From Bacillus aquiflavi (lineage in GTDB: Bacteria > Bacillota > Bacilli > Bacillales > Cytobacillaceae): a DNA stretch of 64,000 bases. This document shows, piece after piece, positions 36,374 through 46,557 of this stretch. The number at the start of each line of letters is the position of its first letter. Within the stretch, counting starts at the first letter, position 1. A program made the position numbers and the translations under genes. The notes beneath the pieces were generated by a model that saw only the letters and a list, made by a program, of their open reading frames with translations, had not been told where the DNA came from and did no database searches. The stretch is taken from the NCBI RefSeq assembly GCF_019915265.1, contig NZ_CP082780.1, positions 3,742,095 through 3,806,094 on the forward strand. The letters run 5' to 3'.

Positions 36374-36411
36374 AAAGGCTGAACCATATGCAGCTGTTTC
36401 AGCCTTTTGAA
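36374..36411 (+). terminator. terminator after ferritin-like gene
   Basis: AAAGGCTGAA (36374-36383) pairs with TTCAGCCTTT (36398-36407), followed by TGAAAAA. It lies between convergent genes and, on the minus strand, ends in TTTCTTT. Confidence 0.8.
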
Positions 36412-36416
36412 AAATA

Positions 36417-37184
36417 TTAAGCCCCATTATAAGTTCTAATATCAATAATTTGCTCATTTTTCCCGAAATGCTGGTTGAATAGTAAATTTATCAGTTTTTC
36501 TGCCACGTAATCGGGTTGAAGTAGTTGATCTGTTTCTTTATATTCAATAAATTTTTGCAACAGAGCAAAATCATCTTTGTTAGAAGATCTAATGTCTACT
36601 TGCATATTTGTATCAATAATGCCAGGGGCAATTGAGACGAGCTTTACGCCATATTCTTTATCAGATTGCTCGGCAGCCACACATCTTGTAAAGTGGTCTA
36701 ATCCCGCTTTTGCACTGCAATAACTGCTCCACCCATTATACGATTTTCTTCCTGCTCCTGAGGAAATATTTAAGATGCGCTTATCTATTTTGAGCGAGGC
36801 TGAATGCTTAATAAAGTTAGCTGTCATTATCATAGGGGCTATCAAATTCACATGAATATTTAATGTTATTTCTTCACTTGTATTTTTCTGTACAGGTCCA
36901 ATTGGCTTCACTATCCCTGCATTGTTAATTAAGTAAAGACCTTCTAAACTGTCTGTAGGAAGTTTTGAAAAAATGTTAGACATAAGAGTGTCAATATGGT
37001 GGATATCGTTCAGATCGTATTCATAGTAATCGAGAGATGCTTTGCTTTTCATTGCTTTTGATAATAATTGCTCATTCTTCGTTCGTGATATACAAACAAA
37101 ATGATCGTTAGGAGCCAATAACTTTTCCGCAATTGCTTCACCTAATCCACGAGATGTACCAGTAATAATAAATGCCTTCATCAT
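36417..37184 (-). CDS. yueD: short-chain reductase, benzil reductase YueD-like
   Basis: 255 residues. The NADPH motif is TGTSRGLGEAIAEKL and SRTK follows the second strand (favouring NADP). The catalytic Ser-Tyr-Lys set appears in NISSGAGRKSYNGWSSYCSAKAG, and NNAG is present. The C-terminal APGIIDTNMQ is typical. YueD proteins reduce benzil to (S)-benzoin in vitro; the natural substrate is unknown. It is alone in its transcript. Confidence 0.82.
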   Translation of the reverse strand: MMKAFIITGTSRGLGEAIAEKLLAPNDHFVCISRTKNEQLLSKAMKSKASLDYYEYDLNDIHHIDTLMSNIFSKLPTDSLEGLYLINNAGIVKPIGPVQKNTSEEITLNIHVNLIAPMIMTANFIKHSASLKIDKRILNISSGAGRKSYNGWSSYCSAKAGLDHFTRCVAAEQSDKEYGVKLVSIAPGIIDTNMQVDIRSSNKDDFALLQKFIEYKETDQLLQPDYVAEKLINLLFNQHFGKNEQIIDIRTYNGA

Positions 37185-37394
37185 TTGTTCCCTCCTTTTT
37201 TTTAAGGTCTTATTAGTTAAGTAGCTTGAAACTCTATCATATCATCAAAGTTGAACTAACTGAAAATAATGAATAGAAAATAATTTCGCCTTATGTTATT
37301 CTACATGAGTAGTTTTTCTTGTAAGTTTTAACGTAACTAATTGAATTATGGCTTTGTAGTTTCTATTTTTTTATTTGCAAGAGAGGCGAACATC

Positions 37395-38327
37395 ATGGAA
37401 ACAAAAGTATTAATAAGGTCACATGGTAGATTAAAAGGGATTAGTTTTGTTCTGTTTGCAGCTATTTTATGGGGTGTCTCTGGTACGGTAGCTCAATATT
37501 TGTTTCAACATAAAGGATACTCGCCTGAATGGCTCGTTGTCGTGAGACTATTAATCTCTGGAGTGTTTTTTTTATTGTTATCTATCGTAAAAGGAAATCG
37601 AAAGATATTTGAAATTTGGAAATCAAAAGAAGAGCGTTCTAGTCTCCTCCTGTTTAGTATTGTCGGAATGCTCGGAGTTCAGTATACGTTTTTTGCTGCG
37701 ATAAATGTTGGAAATGCCGCAACTGCAACATTACTTCAATATTTAGCACCTGTTATGATTGTGTGTTATTTTGCAATAAAGTTAAAACGCTCCCCATCTA
37801 TTAATGAATTATTAGCAATTTTATTAGCACTCTTAGGGGCATTTCTCCTCGTTACGAAGGGGAATTTTCAACATTTATCAATATCCGGCTGGGCAGTATT
37901 TTGGGGGATCAGTTCAGCTTTTGCACTTGCTTTTTATACGTTGCAGCCAATTAACCTTTTACGTAAATGGGGTTCAATCATCGTGATCGGCTGGGGGATG
38001 TTCGTTGGCGGATTGGCATTTAGCTTTCTTTCCCCGCCGTGGAAGTTTCAAGGGGAACTTAGTTTTGAGGCATTAGTTGCTGTCCTTTTTATTGTTTTAT
38101 TCGGTACACTTATTCCGTTTTATTGTTATTTAGAAAGCTTAAAGTACATAAGCGCCACAGAAACAAGCTTGTTGGCTAGTGCAGAGCCATTATAGGCAGC
38201 CTTATTAGCCGTTTTGTGGTTGAGAGTCCCGTTTGGCTTAGTTGAATGGCTGGGAGCAGCTTGTATTATTGGAACAATTATCATTTTGTCACAGGCTGAT
38301 GATGGCGATGTAAAGAGGAGTAAATAA
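37395..38327 (+). pseudogene. EamA/DMT transporter interrupted by a nonsense codon
   Basis: ATG 37395 opens a DMT-family protein (RLKGISFVLFAAILWGVSGTVAQYLF) with ten membrane segments. A TAG at 38193-38195 follows SLLASAEPL, where relatives normally have serine (EPLSAALLAV). The frame then continues without change through AALLAVLWLRVPFGLVEWL to TAA 38325-38327. A TCG-to-TAG change would explain it. The truncated 266-residue product lacks the last membrane segment, so loss of function is likely but not certain. Confidence 0.88.
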
Positions 38328-38360
38328 TAACGATTAAAAAAGGTGCTTTACTGCTTGCAA

Positions 38361-38477
38361 AGTTTATAGAAGAATCAATACTTAAAGCAAATGTCCGATA
38401 AGACTGTGTCAGTCGAAGTGTTCGGAAGCGAAGAGAACATTTAGTTCGAAGAATGCAAACGTTTGCTAACAGTCTAA
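38361..38477 (+). repeat. dispersed 3'-UTR structured repeat, copy D
   Basis: It lies downstream of the broken DMT gene. It shares the opening TTTATAGAAGAATCAATACT, the TGTCCGATAAGACT block, the core TTCGGAAGCGAA (38421-38432) and the tail TTGCTAACAGTCTAA (38463-38477). AGACTGT (38401 on) can pair with ACAGTCT near the end, closing a long stem around the core. A terminator follows at once. Confidence 0.7.
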
Positions 38478-38479
38478 AG

Positions 38480-38505
38480 CAGGTGATTTATTACCTGTTT
38501 TTTTC
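38480..38505 (+). terminator. terminator after repeat copy D
   Basis: CAGGTGA (38480-38486) pairs with TTACCTG (38491-38497; one G-T pair), followed by seven T. Confidence 0.8.
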
Positions 38506-38577
38506 TGTTTGGATTGCAATCAGTAAGGGAAATTTCTACTTATAGGAAAAAATATGATTGCTTTATATAAAACATTC

Positions 38578-38611
38578 TTATATACTCAGTATATAAATAC
38601 TGAGTATATAA
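38578..38611. promoter_or_regulatory. double palindromic operator, probably PadR, before the ABC operon
   Basis: TATATACTCAGTATATA (38579-38595) is itself a perfect palindrome and a second, near-identical one (TACTGAGTATATA) overlaps it. Together they form 15-base inverted arms around four bases. The right end overlaps the AAGGAG ribosome site of the first gene. The same operator occurs before the DUF418 gene (63040-63069). Confidence 0.8.
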
Positions 38612-38625
38612 AGGAGTGATAAAGG

Positions 38626-39285
38626 TTGTTCGATTTGATTTCAACTTATCGTTGGGAATTATTAATTGTAACTGAAATTATATTTTTTGCTAGTATTGCT
38701 GCTTTTCTTGTCACACGCTATTTTCTTGGCTGGCGTCATTTAAGTGTTTGGCTCTTCCCAATTTTTATATTAAGTGTTCTTATTGATGTATATATTGGCT
38801 GGGTTGATTATAAAGTGACTGGTGAGTTTTCCAAATTTCAATTTATTATTATTATTTTTATAGTTTATGCTGCCACGTCAGGGTTGTCTGATTTTAGACG
38901 TCTAGATGTAGCGATACAGCGGAAGGTCGCCCGTTGGAAAGGCGAGCCTGAACCAAAGATATCAGTTAAGCTTCCACCTAAGTATGGCCGTGCTCATGCA
39001 AAGCATGAGAGAAAAGGGTGGTATATTCATTTGTTGATTTTTACCATCGTTCAATGTGTCATGATATTGTTTGTTGGCGTAAGTGATCAATTTACAATTG
39101 AGCAGCTTTTCGAGAAAGAGTTTTATGAAGCTTTATTTGATGATTCTCATGGAATTTATGCCAATGAAGGGTTGAATGATCTTTTTAAGCTATGGCTTGT
39201 TATTCTGGTTATTGATGGGGTTATCTCTTTTTCTTATACGTTTTTCCCAAAAAAAAAAAAAACAGTAAATGCTAGTAATCTCTAA
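38626..39285 (+). CDS. uncharacterised membrane protein, first gene of a PadR-controlled ABC operon
   Basis: 219 residues from TTG 38626 (AAGGAG upstream). There are three or four membrane segments in the first 95 residues (WELLIVTEIIFFASIAAFLV; VWLFPIFILSVLIDVYIGWV; FIIIIFIVYAATSG), a basic cytosolic stretch (VARWKGEPEPKISVKLPPKYG) and two further segments (about 132-150 and 187-208). I do not know the family. The ATPase gene starts 13 bases after its stop, so it is an operon partner, perhaps an accessory subunit or a self-protection protein. Confidence 0.7.
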   Translation: MFDLISTYRWELLIVTEIIFFASIAAFLVTRYFLGWRHLSVWLFPIFILSVLIDVYIGWVDYKVTGEFSKFQFIIIIFIVYAATSGLSDFRRLDVAIQRKVARWKGEPEPKISVKLPPKYGRAHAKHERKGWYIHLLIFTIVQCVMILFVGVSDQFTIEQLFEKEFYEALFDDSHGIYANEGLNDLFKLWLVILVIDGVISFSYTFFPKKKKTVNASNL

Positions 39286-39298
39286 AGGAGCAGTAAGT

Positions 39299-40030
39299 AT
39301 GATTATTACAAAAAAATTAACAAGGGCTTTTCCGATTGGAAAAGAGACATTTAAGGCGCTTGACGGTGTATCGCTGGAGGTTAAAAAGGGTGAATTTGTT
39401 GCGATTATGGGACCGAGCGGGTCAGGAAAGAGTACCCTTTTACAGCTTATTGGCGGTTTGGAATTACCGACTGAAGGAGAGGTCATTATCGATGATATTT
39501 CAATGAATAGTTTAACAGAAAGAGAGAGAACGTTATATCGCAGAAGGAATATCGGATTTATCTTTCAAAACTATCAACTGTTGCCTTCATTAACTGTAGA
39601 GGAAAATATCGCTTTCCCGCTTGATGCTGATAGAGTTTCTACTATAGAAATTAATACAAGAGTTGCGAAATTAATAAAGGAAGTGGGTCTTGAAGGAAAG
39701 GAAAAGGTTTTTCCAAATGTGATGAGCGGAGGACAGCAGCAACGGGTTGCCATTGCCCGTGCTTTGTCGACAAACCCCCGTTTGATTCTTGCAGATGAAC
39801 CTACTGGAAATTTAGATCGGAAAAAAGGAACAGATATTTTAAAGCTATTATCTCGCCTCCATAAAGAAGAACACTTGACAATTATTATGGTCACTCATGA
39901 CATTTTTGCAGCCGGATATGCAGATCGAGTCGTGATGCTGAAAGACGGAAAGATTGAGTCTGAGGTGATCCGGGAGGAGGCTGGTAAGGATGAAATCATG
40001 GCAAATTTCTTGGCGCAACTTGATGGCTAA
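39299..40030 (+). CDS. ABC transporter ATP-binding protein (MacB/LolD-like)
   Basis: 243 residues from ATG 39299 (AAAGGAG nine bases upstream). Walker A is [16 protein letters not shown], signature [17 protein letters not shown], Walker [17 protein letters not shown]; the ADEPTGNLD form is typical of the FtsX-linked group. Its last 41 bases overlap the permease gene. These pairs act in export, signal sensing or lipoprotein and antimicrobial peptide handling. Confidence 0.92.
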   Translation: MIITKKLTRAFPIGKETFKALDGVSLEVKKGEFVAIMGPSGSGKSTLLQLIGGLELPTEGEVIIDDISMNSLTERERTLYRRRNIGFIFQNYQLLPSLTVEENIAFPLDADRVSTIEINTRVAKLIKEVGLEGKEKVFPNVMSGGQQQRVAIARALSTNPRLILADEPTGNLDRKKGTDILKLLSRLHKEEHLTIIMVTHDIFAAGYADRVVMLKDGKIESEVIREEAGKDEIMANFLAQLDG

Positions 40031-42521
40031 AAAACTCCGTTCCTTTTTAACAATAGTTGCAATAATTCTTGGAGTTGCTTCAGTTTTAATATCCACAAGT
40101 ATGGTGAGAACGACACAGAATACGATTGAGGATGCAACTAAACAACTTGATGTTGTTGATTTTTTTTTCTTGAGCTCTAGTGGCTCAGCTTCTGAACAAT
40201 GGCTTGAGAAAATGAATAACATTGATAACGTCTCTACAACGGTAGGAATACTTCGACAGAAGATACAATTATCCAATATAGATGGGGAAGAAGCGGTCAA
40301 TCTTTCAAAAAAAGATCAAAAACAATTGGCTGTTGATCTAATTGGAGTGAACGATCTTCAAAATAAAATTCTCCATTTCGATGTAATCGAAGGTGAGCTT
40401 AAAAAGCCGGGCATAACAATTGATCAAGCAACTGCACAGTTGTGGAAAGTCCAGATAGGGGATAAGGTCACTTTTTCTCAGAAAGACAAAGAGGGTTCAA
40501 TTTCAAATAAGATGTTAGAAGTCACTGCAATTATTAAAAATACGCCTCATATTACAAGTCCTGTTAATTGGAAAAATGCAAACGACCGAGCTTGGCAAGT
40601 GTATGCCCCATTAGAAATTGTTCAACAATGGACAAAGATGGATGGACTAATTGAAGAAATCCAAATTAAAGCTGACGAAGAAGCAAATGAAGAAAGCGTT
40701 CAAAAGGAAATTAAACAATTGACAGCTCCTGAAGATAACGTTTATATACAGCCGGCAGTGACTGATAAAAACCAGCTTGTCATGGGGTTTGAAGAGTTAT
40801 ATAGTGCGATGTATGTAATTGGCGGATTAAGCCTTTTGATTAGTGCGTTTATTTTATATAATACTCTTTATATAAGTGTAGCAGAACGAAAGCATGAATT
40901 CGCCATTATGAAAACAATCGGCTATACTTCACGACAAGTGATCGGTTTTATATTACGTGAAGTATTTTTACTCGGGCTAGTAGGTTCAATTTTCGGTATT
41001 GTCATTGGAACATTATTAGCTTCATCGATGCAAGAGCTTTTATTTCAATCGTTTCAAGTTAACGTGTCTTATCATATTCAATGGTTTGAGTCATTGATCA
41101 TTTCATTTGTTGCTGGAATTGTTATTCCTTTACTCGCAGCAATTATCCCAACACTCAGTGCAAGTCGTACACCTGTTACATCTGTACTTCGATCTGAACC
41201 AAAAATAATGCGTTTATCAAAAGATTACCTTCAATTAGTAATTGGAATAATATTACTTATCCCAGGTATGTTTGTCAACCATATGATTTCCTTTTTGCCC
41301 TTGTTTCTCGGTTTAGCGCTTTTGTTCCCGTACATATTTCGTCTAACAAAATGGCTCATTTCTCCAATCAATCAGCTTATTTTTGGTCGTGAAGGGAAAG
41401 TAACTTCTAAATATGTAAATAGAAATATAAAACATTTAGCAATGGCTTCTGCCATTTTAAGTTTTGGGATCATTTTATTTGTTTTTATTAGCTCGCTCTC
41501 AATGGCAATTACAAACGAACGTGAAAAGATGATTCGTGAGTCAATCGGGGGAGATATCGTTATCAATTATTCAAAAAACATTACCCCTGACAAGGAAAAA
41601 GAGTTGTTTGAAATAAAAGGGGTGAAAGAAATTGCTGCCTTTTATTCTGAGTTATTTCCATGGAAGATGAACGATGGGAAGCGATTTTTACGGATTACAA
41701 GTGTTACAAAAGCCCAAATGGAGAAATTCCCTTTCTTCACTTATAGGCAAGACGGTGAACAAAAGAAGCTGTTTAATGAATTGCAAAAGCCGCAGACAAT
41801 TGTTCTTGGCTTATTTGCTTATGAAGAGTGGGGCGGTAAAATAGGAGAAACAATTACATTTGAAACATCAGCTGGTCTTCAAAAGCTCAAAGTTATTGGA
41901 GTAGTAAATTCATCGAGACAGCTTGGCTATGAAGCTTTTATTCATGAAGAAAATTTCCACAGAGATTTAGGAGTTAACGATAAAAAAAATGTACTTATGC
42001 TGATTGATAGCACTCTAGTGAACAACATAAAAGCTGACTTAATGAGAGAAGATGGAAATGACATCAATGGGATAAAAATATTAGCTGAAGAAATTGAGGA
42101 AAATAAAAAACAAGGCGAAGATCTGCTAATGTTACTAAATTCTAGTGTGTTTTTAGGAATGGTCGTTGCTGGAATTGGGATTATGAACACATTATTTATG
42201 AATATAGCTGAACGGAAAAGAGAGCTTGGAACGATGCGGGCACTTGGCTTTACCCCTTGGCAAATGATGAAGACATTACTTAGCGAGGCATTTTTTATCG
42301 GCTGGTCTTCATCATTAATTGGGACAGCGACAGGAATTTTTATTATGTATTTAACTGTCGTCCTTAATACACAAAGCTTCATATTAATTGAGTTTGTCGT
42401 TTCGTGGAAAGCTGTATTGTGGGCATTTATATTTGGAATGCTCATAAGTTTAATATCCTGTCTGTTACCAGCAAACAGAGCTGCAAAAATACGTGTTAGT
42501 CAGGCATTAAAATATGAATAA
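39990..42521 (+). CDS. FtsX/MacB-family ABC permease (two FtsX domains)
   Basis: 843 residues. A first membrane segment (about 16-36) precedes a large outer domain (40-265), then three segments with the FtsX motif SVAERKHEFAIMKTIGYTSRQ, further segments around 410-510, a second outer domain, and a final FtsX unit with NIAERKRELGTMRALGFTPWQ. It overlaps the ATPase gene and is followed by the PadR gene 30 bases on. Substrate unknown. Long permeases of this type often handle antibiotics or envelope stress signals. Confidence 0.9.
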   Translation: MKSWQISWRNLMAKKLRSFLTIVAIILGVASVLISTSMVRTTQNTIEDATKQLDVVDFFFLSSSGSASEQWLEKMNNIDNVSTTVGILRQKIQLSNIDGEEAVNLSKKDQKQLAVDLIGVNDLQNKILHFDVIEGELKKPGITIDQATAQLWKVQIGDKVTFSQKDKEGSISNKMLEVTAIIKNTPHITSPVNWKNANDRAWQVYAPLEIVQQWTKMDGLIEEIQIKADEEANEESVQKEIKQLTAPEDNVYIQPAVTDKNQLVMGFEELYSAMYVIGGLSLLISAFILYNTLYISVAERKHEFAIMKTIGYTSRQVIGFILREVFLLGLVGSIFGIVIGTLLASSMQELLFQSFQVNVSYHIQWFESLIISFVAGIVIPLLAAIIPTLSASRTPVTSVLRSEPKIMRLSKDYLQLVIGIILLIPGMFVNHMISFLPLFLGLALLFPYIFRLTKWLISPINQLIFGREGKVTSKYVNRNIKHLAMASAILSFGIILFVFISSLSMAITNEREKMIRESIGGDIVINYSKNITPDKEKELFEIKGVKEIAAFYSELFPWKMNDGKRFLRITSVTKAQMEKFPFFTYRQDGEQKKLFNELQKPQTIVLGLFAYEEWGGKIGETITFETSAGLQKLKVIGVVNSSRQLGYEAFIHEENFHRDLGVNDKKNVLMLIDSTLVNNIKADLMREDGNDINGIKILAEEIEENKKQGEDLLMLLNSSVFLGMVVAGIGIMNTLFMNIAERKRELGTMRALGFTPWQMMKTLLSEAFFIGWSSSLIGTATGIFIMYLTVVLNTQSFILIEFVVSWKAVLWAFIFGMLISLISCLLPANRAAKIRVSQALKYE

Positions 42522-42551
42522 TGATAGCAGAAAACAAAAGTGGTGGTTGCA

Positions 42552-43043
42552 ATGTCCGTCAAACATGCCATATTAGGCTTGCTTTATCAAAAGCCGCGGC
42601 ACGGTTATGAAATTAAAACAGAATTTGACAAGCTTGTATACAACAAATGGTCTTTAAATACTGGGCAGGTGTACACAACTCTTGATCGGATGATGAGGGA
42701 TCTTCTTGTTGAACCTATCGGTGAAGATGAGAAGGATCGAAAGCAATATAAAATCACAGAAGCAGGAATAAAGGAGCTGCAAACATGGTTATTAAAGCCT
42801 GTGAAGCATTCTTTATTAAAGGATGAATTTTACTTTAAAATTCTTTGTGCCCGTCGTATTCATTTTCATGAAGTGAAAGAAATGATTAAACAACAACGTC
42901 AATTAATTGTAAAGGAAATTTTAATGTTAACTCAGTTCAAAAATGAATTAGATGAGAATACAGATAAAGACATGCTTTGGCTTATTGAAGGAGGGCTGCT
43001 GCATCTAGATGCGGATTTGAGATGGCTGGAAATGTTAGATTAA
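42552..43043 (+). CDS. PadR-family transcriptional regulator
   Basis: 163 residues from ATG 42552 (GGTGG upstream; a GTG at 42540 is possible). N-terminal winged helix: KHAILGLLYQKPRHGYEIKTEFD, TGQVYTTLDRMMRDLLVEP, QYKITEAGIKELQTW. The C-terminal helices (about 100-160) serve dimerisation, with the final GGLLHLDADLRWLEML typical. Being last in the operon, it most likely represses it through the TATATACTCAGTATATA sites at 38578, and by shared sequence the DUF418 gene at 61.8 kb. Confidence 0.9.
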   Translation: MSVKHAILGLLYQKPRHGYEIKTEFDKLVYNKWSLNTGQVYTTLDRMMRDLLVEPIGEDEKDRKQYKITEAGIKELQTWLLKPVKHSLLKDEFYFKILCARRIHFHEVKEMIKQQRQLIVKEILMLTQFKNELDENTDKDMLWLIEGGLLHLDADLRWLEMLD

Positions 43044-43071
43044 GACGTTTAGCAAATAGAATAAAAAAACA

Positions 43072-43104
43072 AGCCCAATCATTCTGCTTTTAGATGATTG
43101 GGCT
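43072..43104. terminator. bidirectional terminator between padR-type gene and metH
   Basis: AGCCCAATCAT (43072-43082) pairs perfectly with ATGATTGGGCT (43094-43104). On the plus strand CCTTTTATTT follows; on the minus strand TTGTTTTTTT follows. Confidence 0.9.
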
Positions 43105-43113
43105 ACCTTTTAT

Positions 43114-46100
43114 TTAAAGAACGTTAAAATACCGTGCTTCAGGATGGGCGAAGACGATTGCTGTAACTGAAGCTTCTGGATCCATCATCCATCCGTCCGT
43201 TAAATGAATGCCTATTTCTTCAGGATAAAGTAATTGAAACAGTTTTTCCTGATCTTCTAAATTCGGACAAGCGGGATATCCGAAGGAAAATCTTTGTCCT
43301 TGGTATTTAGCTGAAAAGCGATCTTGCATCGTAAAGTCCGTTGGATCTGGAAATCCCCATTTGTCTCTCATCAATTGATGAACTCGTTCTGCTAGACCTT
43401 CTGCCGTCTCAAGAGCGAGCGCTTGAAGAGCATGACTTTCGAGATATTGTCCTTGCTTTTTCATATTTAAGGCAAGCTCTCGAACACCTTTTCCAGCTGT
43501 TACTGCAAGAAAACCGACTGTATCCATTTCCCCGCTGTCGACAGATCGTAAATAGTCAGCTAAACATAAATACGGTTGTTTTTGCTGGCGTGGGAAAGTA
43601 AATCGCTCAATCATCTTTGTTTGATCTTCTGGACTGTAAATGATGATATCATCCCCATCTGATTGGGCAGGAAAAAATTGATACTTTGCAACAGGTTGAA
43701 GCAGATTTTCTGCTTTAACCTTTGTGATTAATTGATCAACGATTTCTTTCAGTTTGACTGCTTTTTCATTTTTTTCTTCAAGCAATCTTGCGACTTTTCC
43801 TTTTAACCCTAAATGATGTCCAATGAGCATTTGCATATTGATATATGGTTCAACTTGGGTGATATCGAACTGGCGTAACACATGTTTCCGGTAATCTGGC
43901 GGTGTAAACAATGGGACTGTTGTTGAAACGCTTGAACGAACTCTTTCTAAAACAGCAGTAGTAGTGGTTTGTTGCGAATGAGTTTGTTTTAACATATCAG
44001 CACGATGTTCTTGTTGTTCAGCTGATAAGCGTTCCCGCTCCGTTTCATCCATTACTCGGTTTGACAGCGAAAGTCCTTCCATTGCATCTTTCGCATAAAG
44101 AACTAAGCCGTTATATTGTGCAGCAATTTTCGTATTTGTAAACTTCCTCGTTAATGCGGCCCCGCCAACTAAAATTGGAATGGAAATATTAGAATGGTGA
44201 AGATCTTGAGCAGTCAACACCATTTGCTGAGCCGATTTGACAAGAAGTCCAGATAAGCCAATCATATGCGGCTTCTCTTTCTTGACTGCTTCGATTAGTT
44301 CGGCTGATGTTACTTTAATGCCGAGATCAACAACTTCAAATCCGTTATTTGATAAAATAATATCGACTAAATTTTTTCCTATGTCATGGACGTCGCCTTT
44401 TACAGTTGCTAGGACAATTTTTCCTTTAGAATGCCCTATTTCACTTTTTTCCATATATGGTTCAAGAAAAGCGACAGATGTTTTCATTACTTCTGCACTT
44501 TGCAGCACTTCAGCAACAATGAGCTGGTTGTCGTTAAATAAACGACCTACTTCAGCCATTCCATCCATTAATGGTCCGTTTATGATGTCGAGAGGACTTG
44601 GGAATTTTTGAAGTGCACGCTCGAGATCAGGAATTAATCCTTCTTTTGTCCCTTCGACAACATAGTTGGCAAGTCTTTCTTCAAGTGACAAATTCAAATT
44701 TTGTGTTCTTACTTCTTTTTTCTTACCCCGATAAAAAGCAGTGAACTTTGCTAACGTTTCGGTCGTTGTTTCAAATAACAAGTCCTCGGCTAGTTTAATT
44801 TCCTCTTCACTAATAGAAGCGAAGCGTTCTAGTTTTTCGGTATTCACAATGGCATAATCAAGTCCAGCTTTCGTACAGTGATATAAATATACTGCGTTTA
44901 AAACCTCTCTGCCGACAGGCGGTAATCCAAATGAAACATTACTTACACCGAGAATCGTTTGGCATTCTGGCAGCTGCTCTTTAATGAGTCGTATTCCATC
45001 AACTGTTTCCTTTGCAGAACCAATATATTGCTTATCACCTGTTCCCACTGGAAAAACTAGTGGATCAAAAATCAAGTCTTGAGCGTTTAAACGATATTTA
45101 TGAACGAGAAGGGAATAGGATCTTTTTGCGATCGCCAATTTTTGTTCCGCTGTTATTGCCATGCCCTTTTCATCAATTGTTCCGACGACGACTGCTGCTC
45201 CGTAACGCTTTATGAGCGGGACAATTTCACGAAAGCGGTCCTCTCCGTCCTCTAAGTTAATCGAGTTAATAATCGCCTTCCCTTGACAGTACTTTAATGC
45301 TGTTTCAATAACAGCAGGGTCTGTTGAATCAATCATGAGAGGAGCTTTTATTTTTTTTGTTACATAATGCAAAAACTTTTCCATATCTTCGAGTTCATTT
45401 CGATCAGGATTTGCAAGGCAGACGTCAATAACATGGGCCCCGCCTTTTACTTGTGCGCGAGCAATTTCAGATGCTTCTTCATATTTTTCTTCGACAATAA
45501 GTCGTTTAAATTTACGAGAGCCGATGACATTAGTTCGTTCACCAACGAGAATCGGTTTTATTGCCGGATCATCATAAACAAATGGTTCAATTCCTGAAAT
45601 TGCATGAGGATGCTTATCCTTGCATTCACGCGGTTGATAATGGCCAACAGCTTCCTTAATTGCTCTTATATGTTCTGGCGTTGTTCCACAGCAGCCGCCG
45701 ACAATATTAAGCCAGCCTTTTTCAGCAAAGCCAGCAATTTTGGCAGCTAATGATTTCGGTGTTTCATGGTAATGTCCCTCTTCATCAGGCAAGCCAGCGT
45801 TCGGATAACAGCTAACGTACGACGTTGCAAGCTCTGACAATGAGCGCAAATGATCGGTCATAAACTCAGGACCTGTAGCACAATTTAACCCAACTGCAAC
45901 TGGCTTCATATGTTCAAGGGAAATATAAAATGCTTCAATTGTTTGTCCCGCCAGCGTTGTTCCCATTGGTTCAATTGTTCCAGAAATAATGAGCGGTACT
46001 TCTTTATTTAACTTATTAAATGCATGCGAAATGCCGTTAAACGCCGCTTTCACATTAAGTGTATCTTGACTAGTCTCTAAAATGAGTAAGTCAACTCCGC

Positions 46101-46557
46101 CTTTTATAAGGGCGATTACTTGTTCTTCATAATTTGCCTGAAGTTCATCGAACGTAATTCCGCCTGTAACAGACAGTGTTTTAGTCGTTGGTCCTAGTGA
46201 ACCGGCGACAAACCGCGGATGCTCGATTGTAGAATATTCATCCGCCGCTTTACGAGCAAGCTTGGCGCCAATATAGTTAATTGTCTCGACTTGATCGCCA
46301 AGGTCGTATTCATCTAAAACAACTCTCGTTCCCCCGAACGTATTTGTTTCAATAATATCTGCTCCCGCTTCTAAATAATCACGATGAATTTTTTCAATTA
46401 CGTCTGGAGCCGTTACATTTAAATATTCATTACACCCTTCAAATTGTTCGCCGCCAAAATCATCTGCGGTTAAGTTTGCTTGCTGTAACATAGTGCCCAT
46501 TGCCCCGTCTAAAATAAGGATTTTCTTTTTAAGTTGTTGTTCAAACAGTGTAGCCAC
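43114..46557 (-). CDS. metH: cobalamin-dependent methionine synthase MetH
   Basis: 1147 residues from GTG 46557. Domains in order: homocysteine-binding barrel (1-310; zinc cysteines [13 protein letters not shown]), methyltetrahydrofolate barrel (about 330-600; [14 protein letters not shown]), helical cap and B12 domain (about 640-870; the cobalamin histidine in [16 protein letters not shown]), and a C-terminal reactivation domain (about 900-1147; [15 protein letters not shown]). It methylates homocysteine with methyl-folate. It is last in the metI-yitJ-metH operon; its start overlaps the yitJ end by 17 bases. Expression should fall when SAM is high, through the S-box upstream of metI. Confidence 0.95.
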   Translation of the reverse strand: MATLFEQQLKKKILILDGAMGTMLQQANLTADDFGGEQFEGCNEYLNVTAPDVIEKIHRDYLEAGADIIETNTFGGTRVVLDEYDLGDQVETINYIGAKLARKAADEYSTIEHPRFVAGSLGPTTKTLSVTGGITFDELQANYEEQVIALIKGGVDLLILETSQDTLNVKAAFNGISHAFNKLNKEVPLIISGTIEPMGTTLAGQTIEAFYISLEHMKPVAVGLNCATGPEFMTDHLRSLSELATSYVSCYPNAGLPDEEGHYHETPKSLAAKIAGFAEKGWLNIVGGCCGTTPEHIRAIKEAVGHYQPRECKDKHPHAISGIEPFVYDDPAIKPILVGERTNVIGSRKFKRLIVEEKYEEASEIARAQVKGGAHVIDVCLANPDRNELEDMEKFLHYVTKKIKAPLMIDSTDPAVIETALKYCQGKAIINSINLEDGEDRFREIVPLIKRYGAAVVVGTIDEKGMAITAEQKLAIAKRSYSLLVHKYRLNAQDLIFDPLVFPVGTGDKQYIGSAKETVDGIRLIKEQLPECQTILGVSNVSFGLPPVGREVLNAVYLYHCTKAGLDYAIVNTEKLERFASISEEEIKLAEDLLFETTTETLAKFTAFYRGKKKEVRTQNLNLSLEERLANYVVEGTKEGLIPDLERALQKFPSPLDIINGPLMDGMAEVGRLFNDNQLIVAEVLQSAEVMKTSVAFLEPYMEKSEIGHSKGKIVLATVKGDVHDIGKNLVDIILSNNGFEVVDLGIKVTSAELIEAVKKEKPHMIGLSGLLVKSAQQMVLTAQDLHHSNISIPILVGGAALTRKFTNTKIAAQYNGLVLYAKDAMEGLSLSNRVMDETERERLSAEQQEHRADMLKQTHSQQTTTTAVLERVRSSVSTTVPLFTPPDYRKHVLRQFDITQVEPYINMQMLIGHHLGLKGKVARLLEEKNEKAVKLKEIVDQLITKVKAENLLQPVAKYQFFPAQSDGDDIIIYSPEDQTKMIERFTFPRQQKQPYLCLADYLRSVDSGEMDTVGFLAVTAGKGVRELALNMKKQGQYLESHALQALALETAEGLAERVHQLMRDKWGFPDPTDFTMQDRFSAKYQGQRFSFGYPACPNLEDQEKLFQLLYPEEIGIHLTDGWMMDPEASVTAIVFAHPEARYFNVL

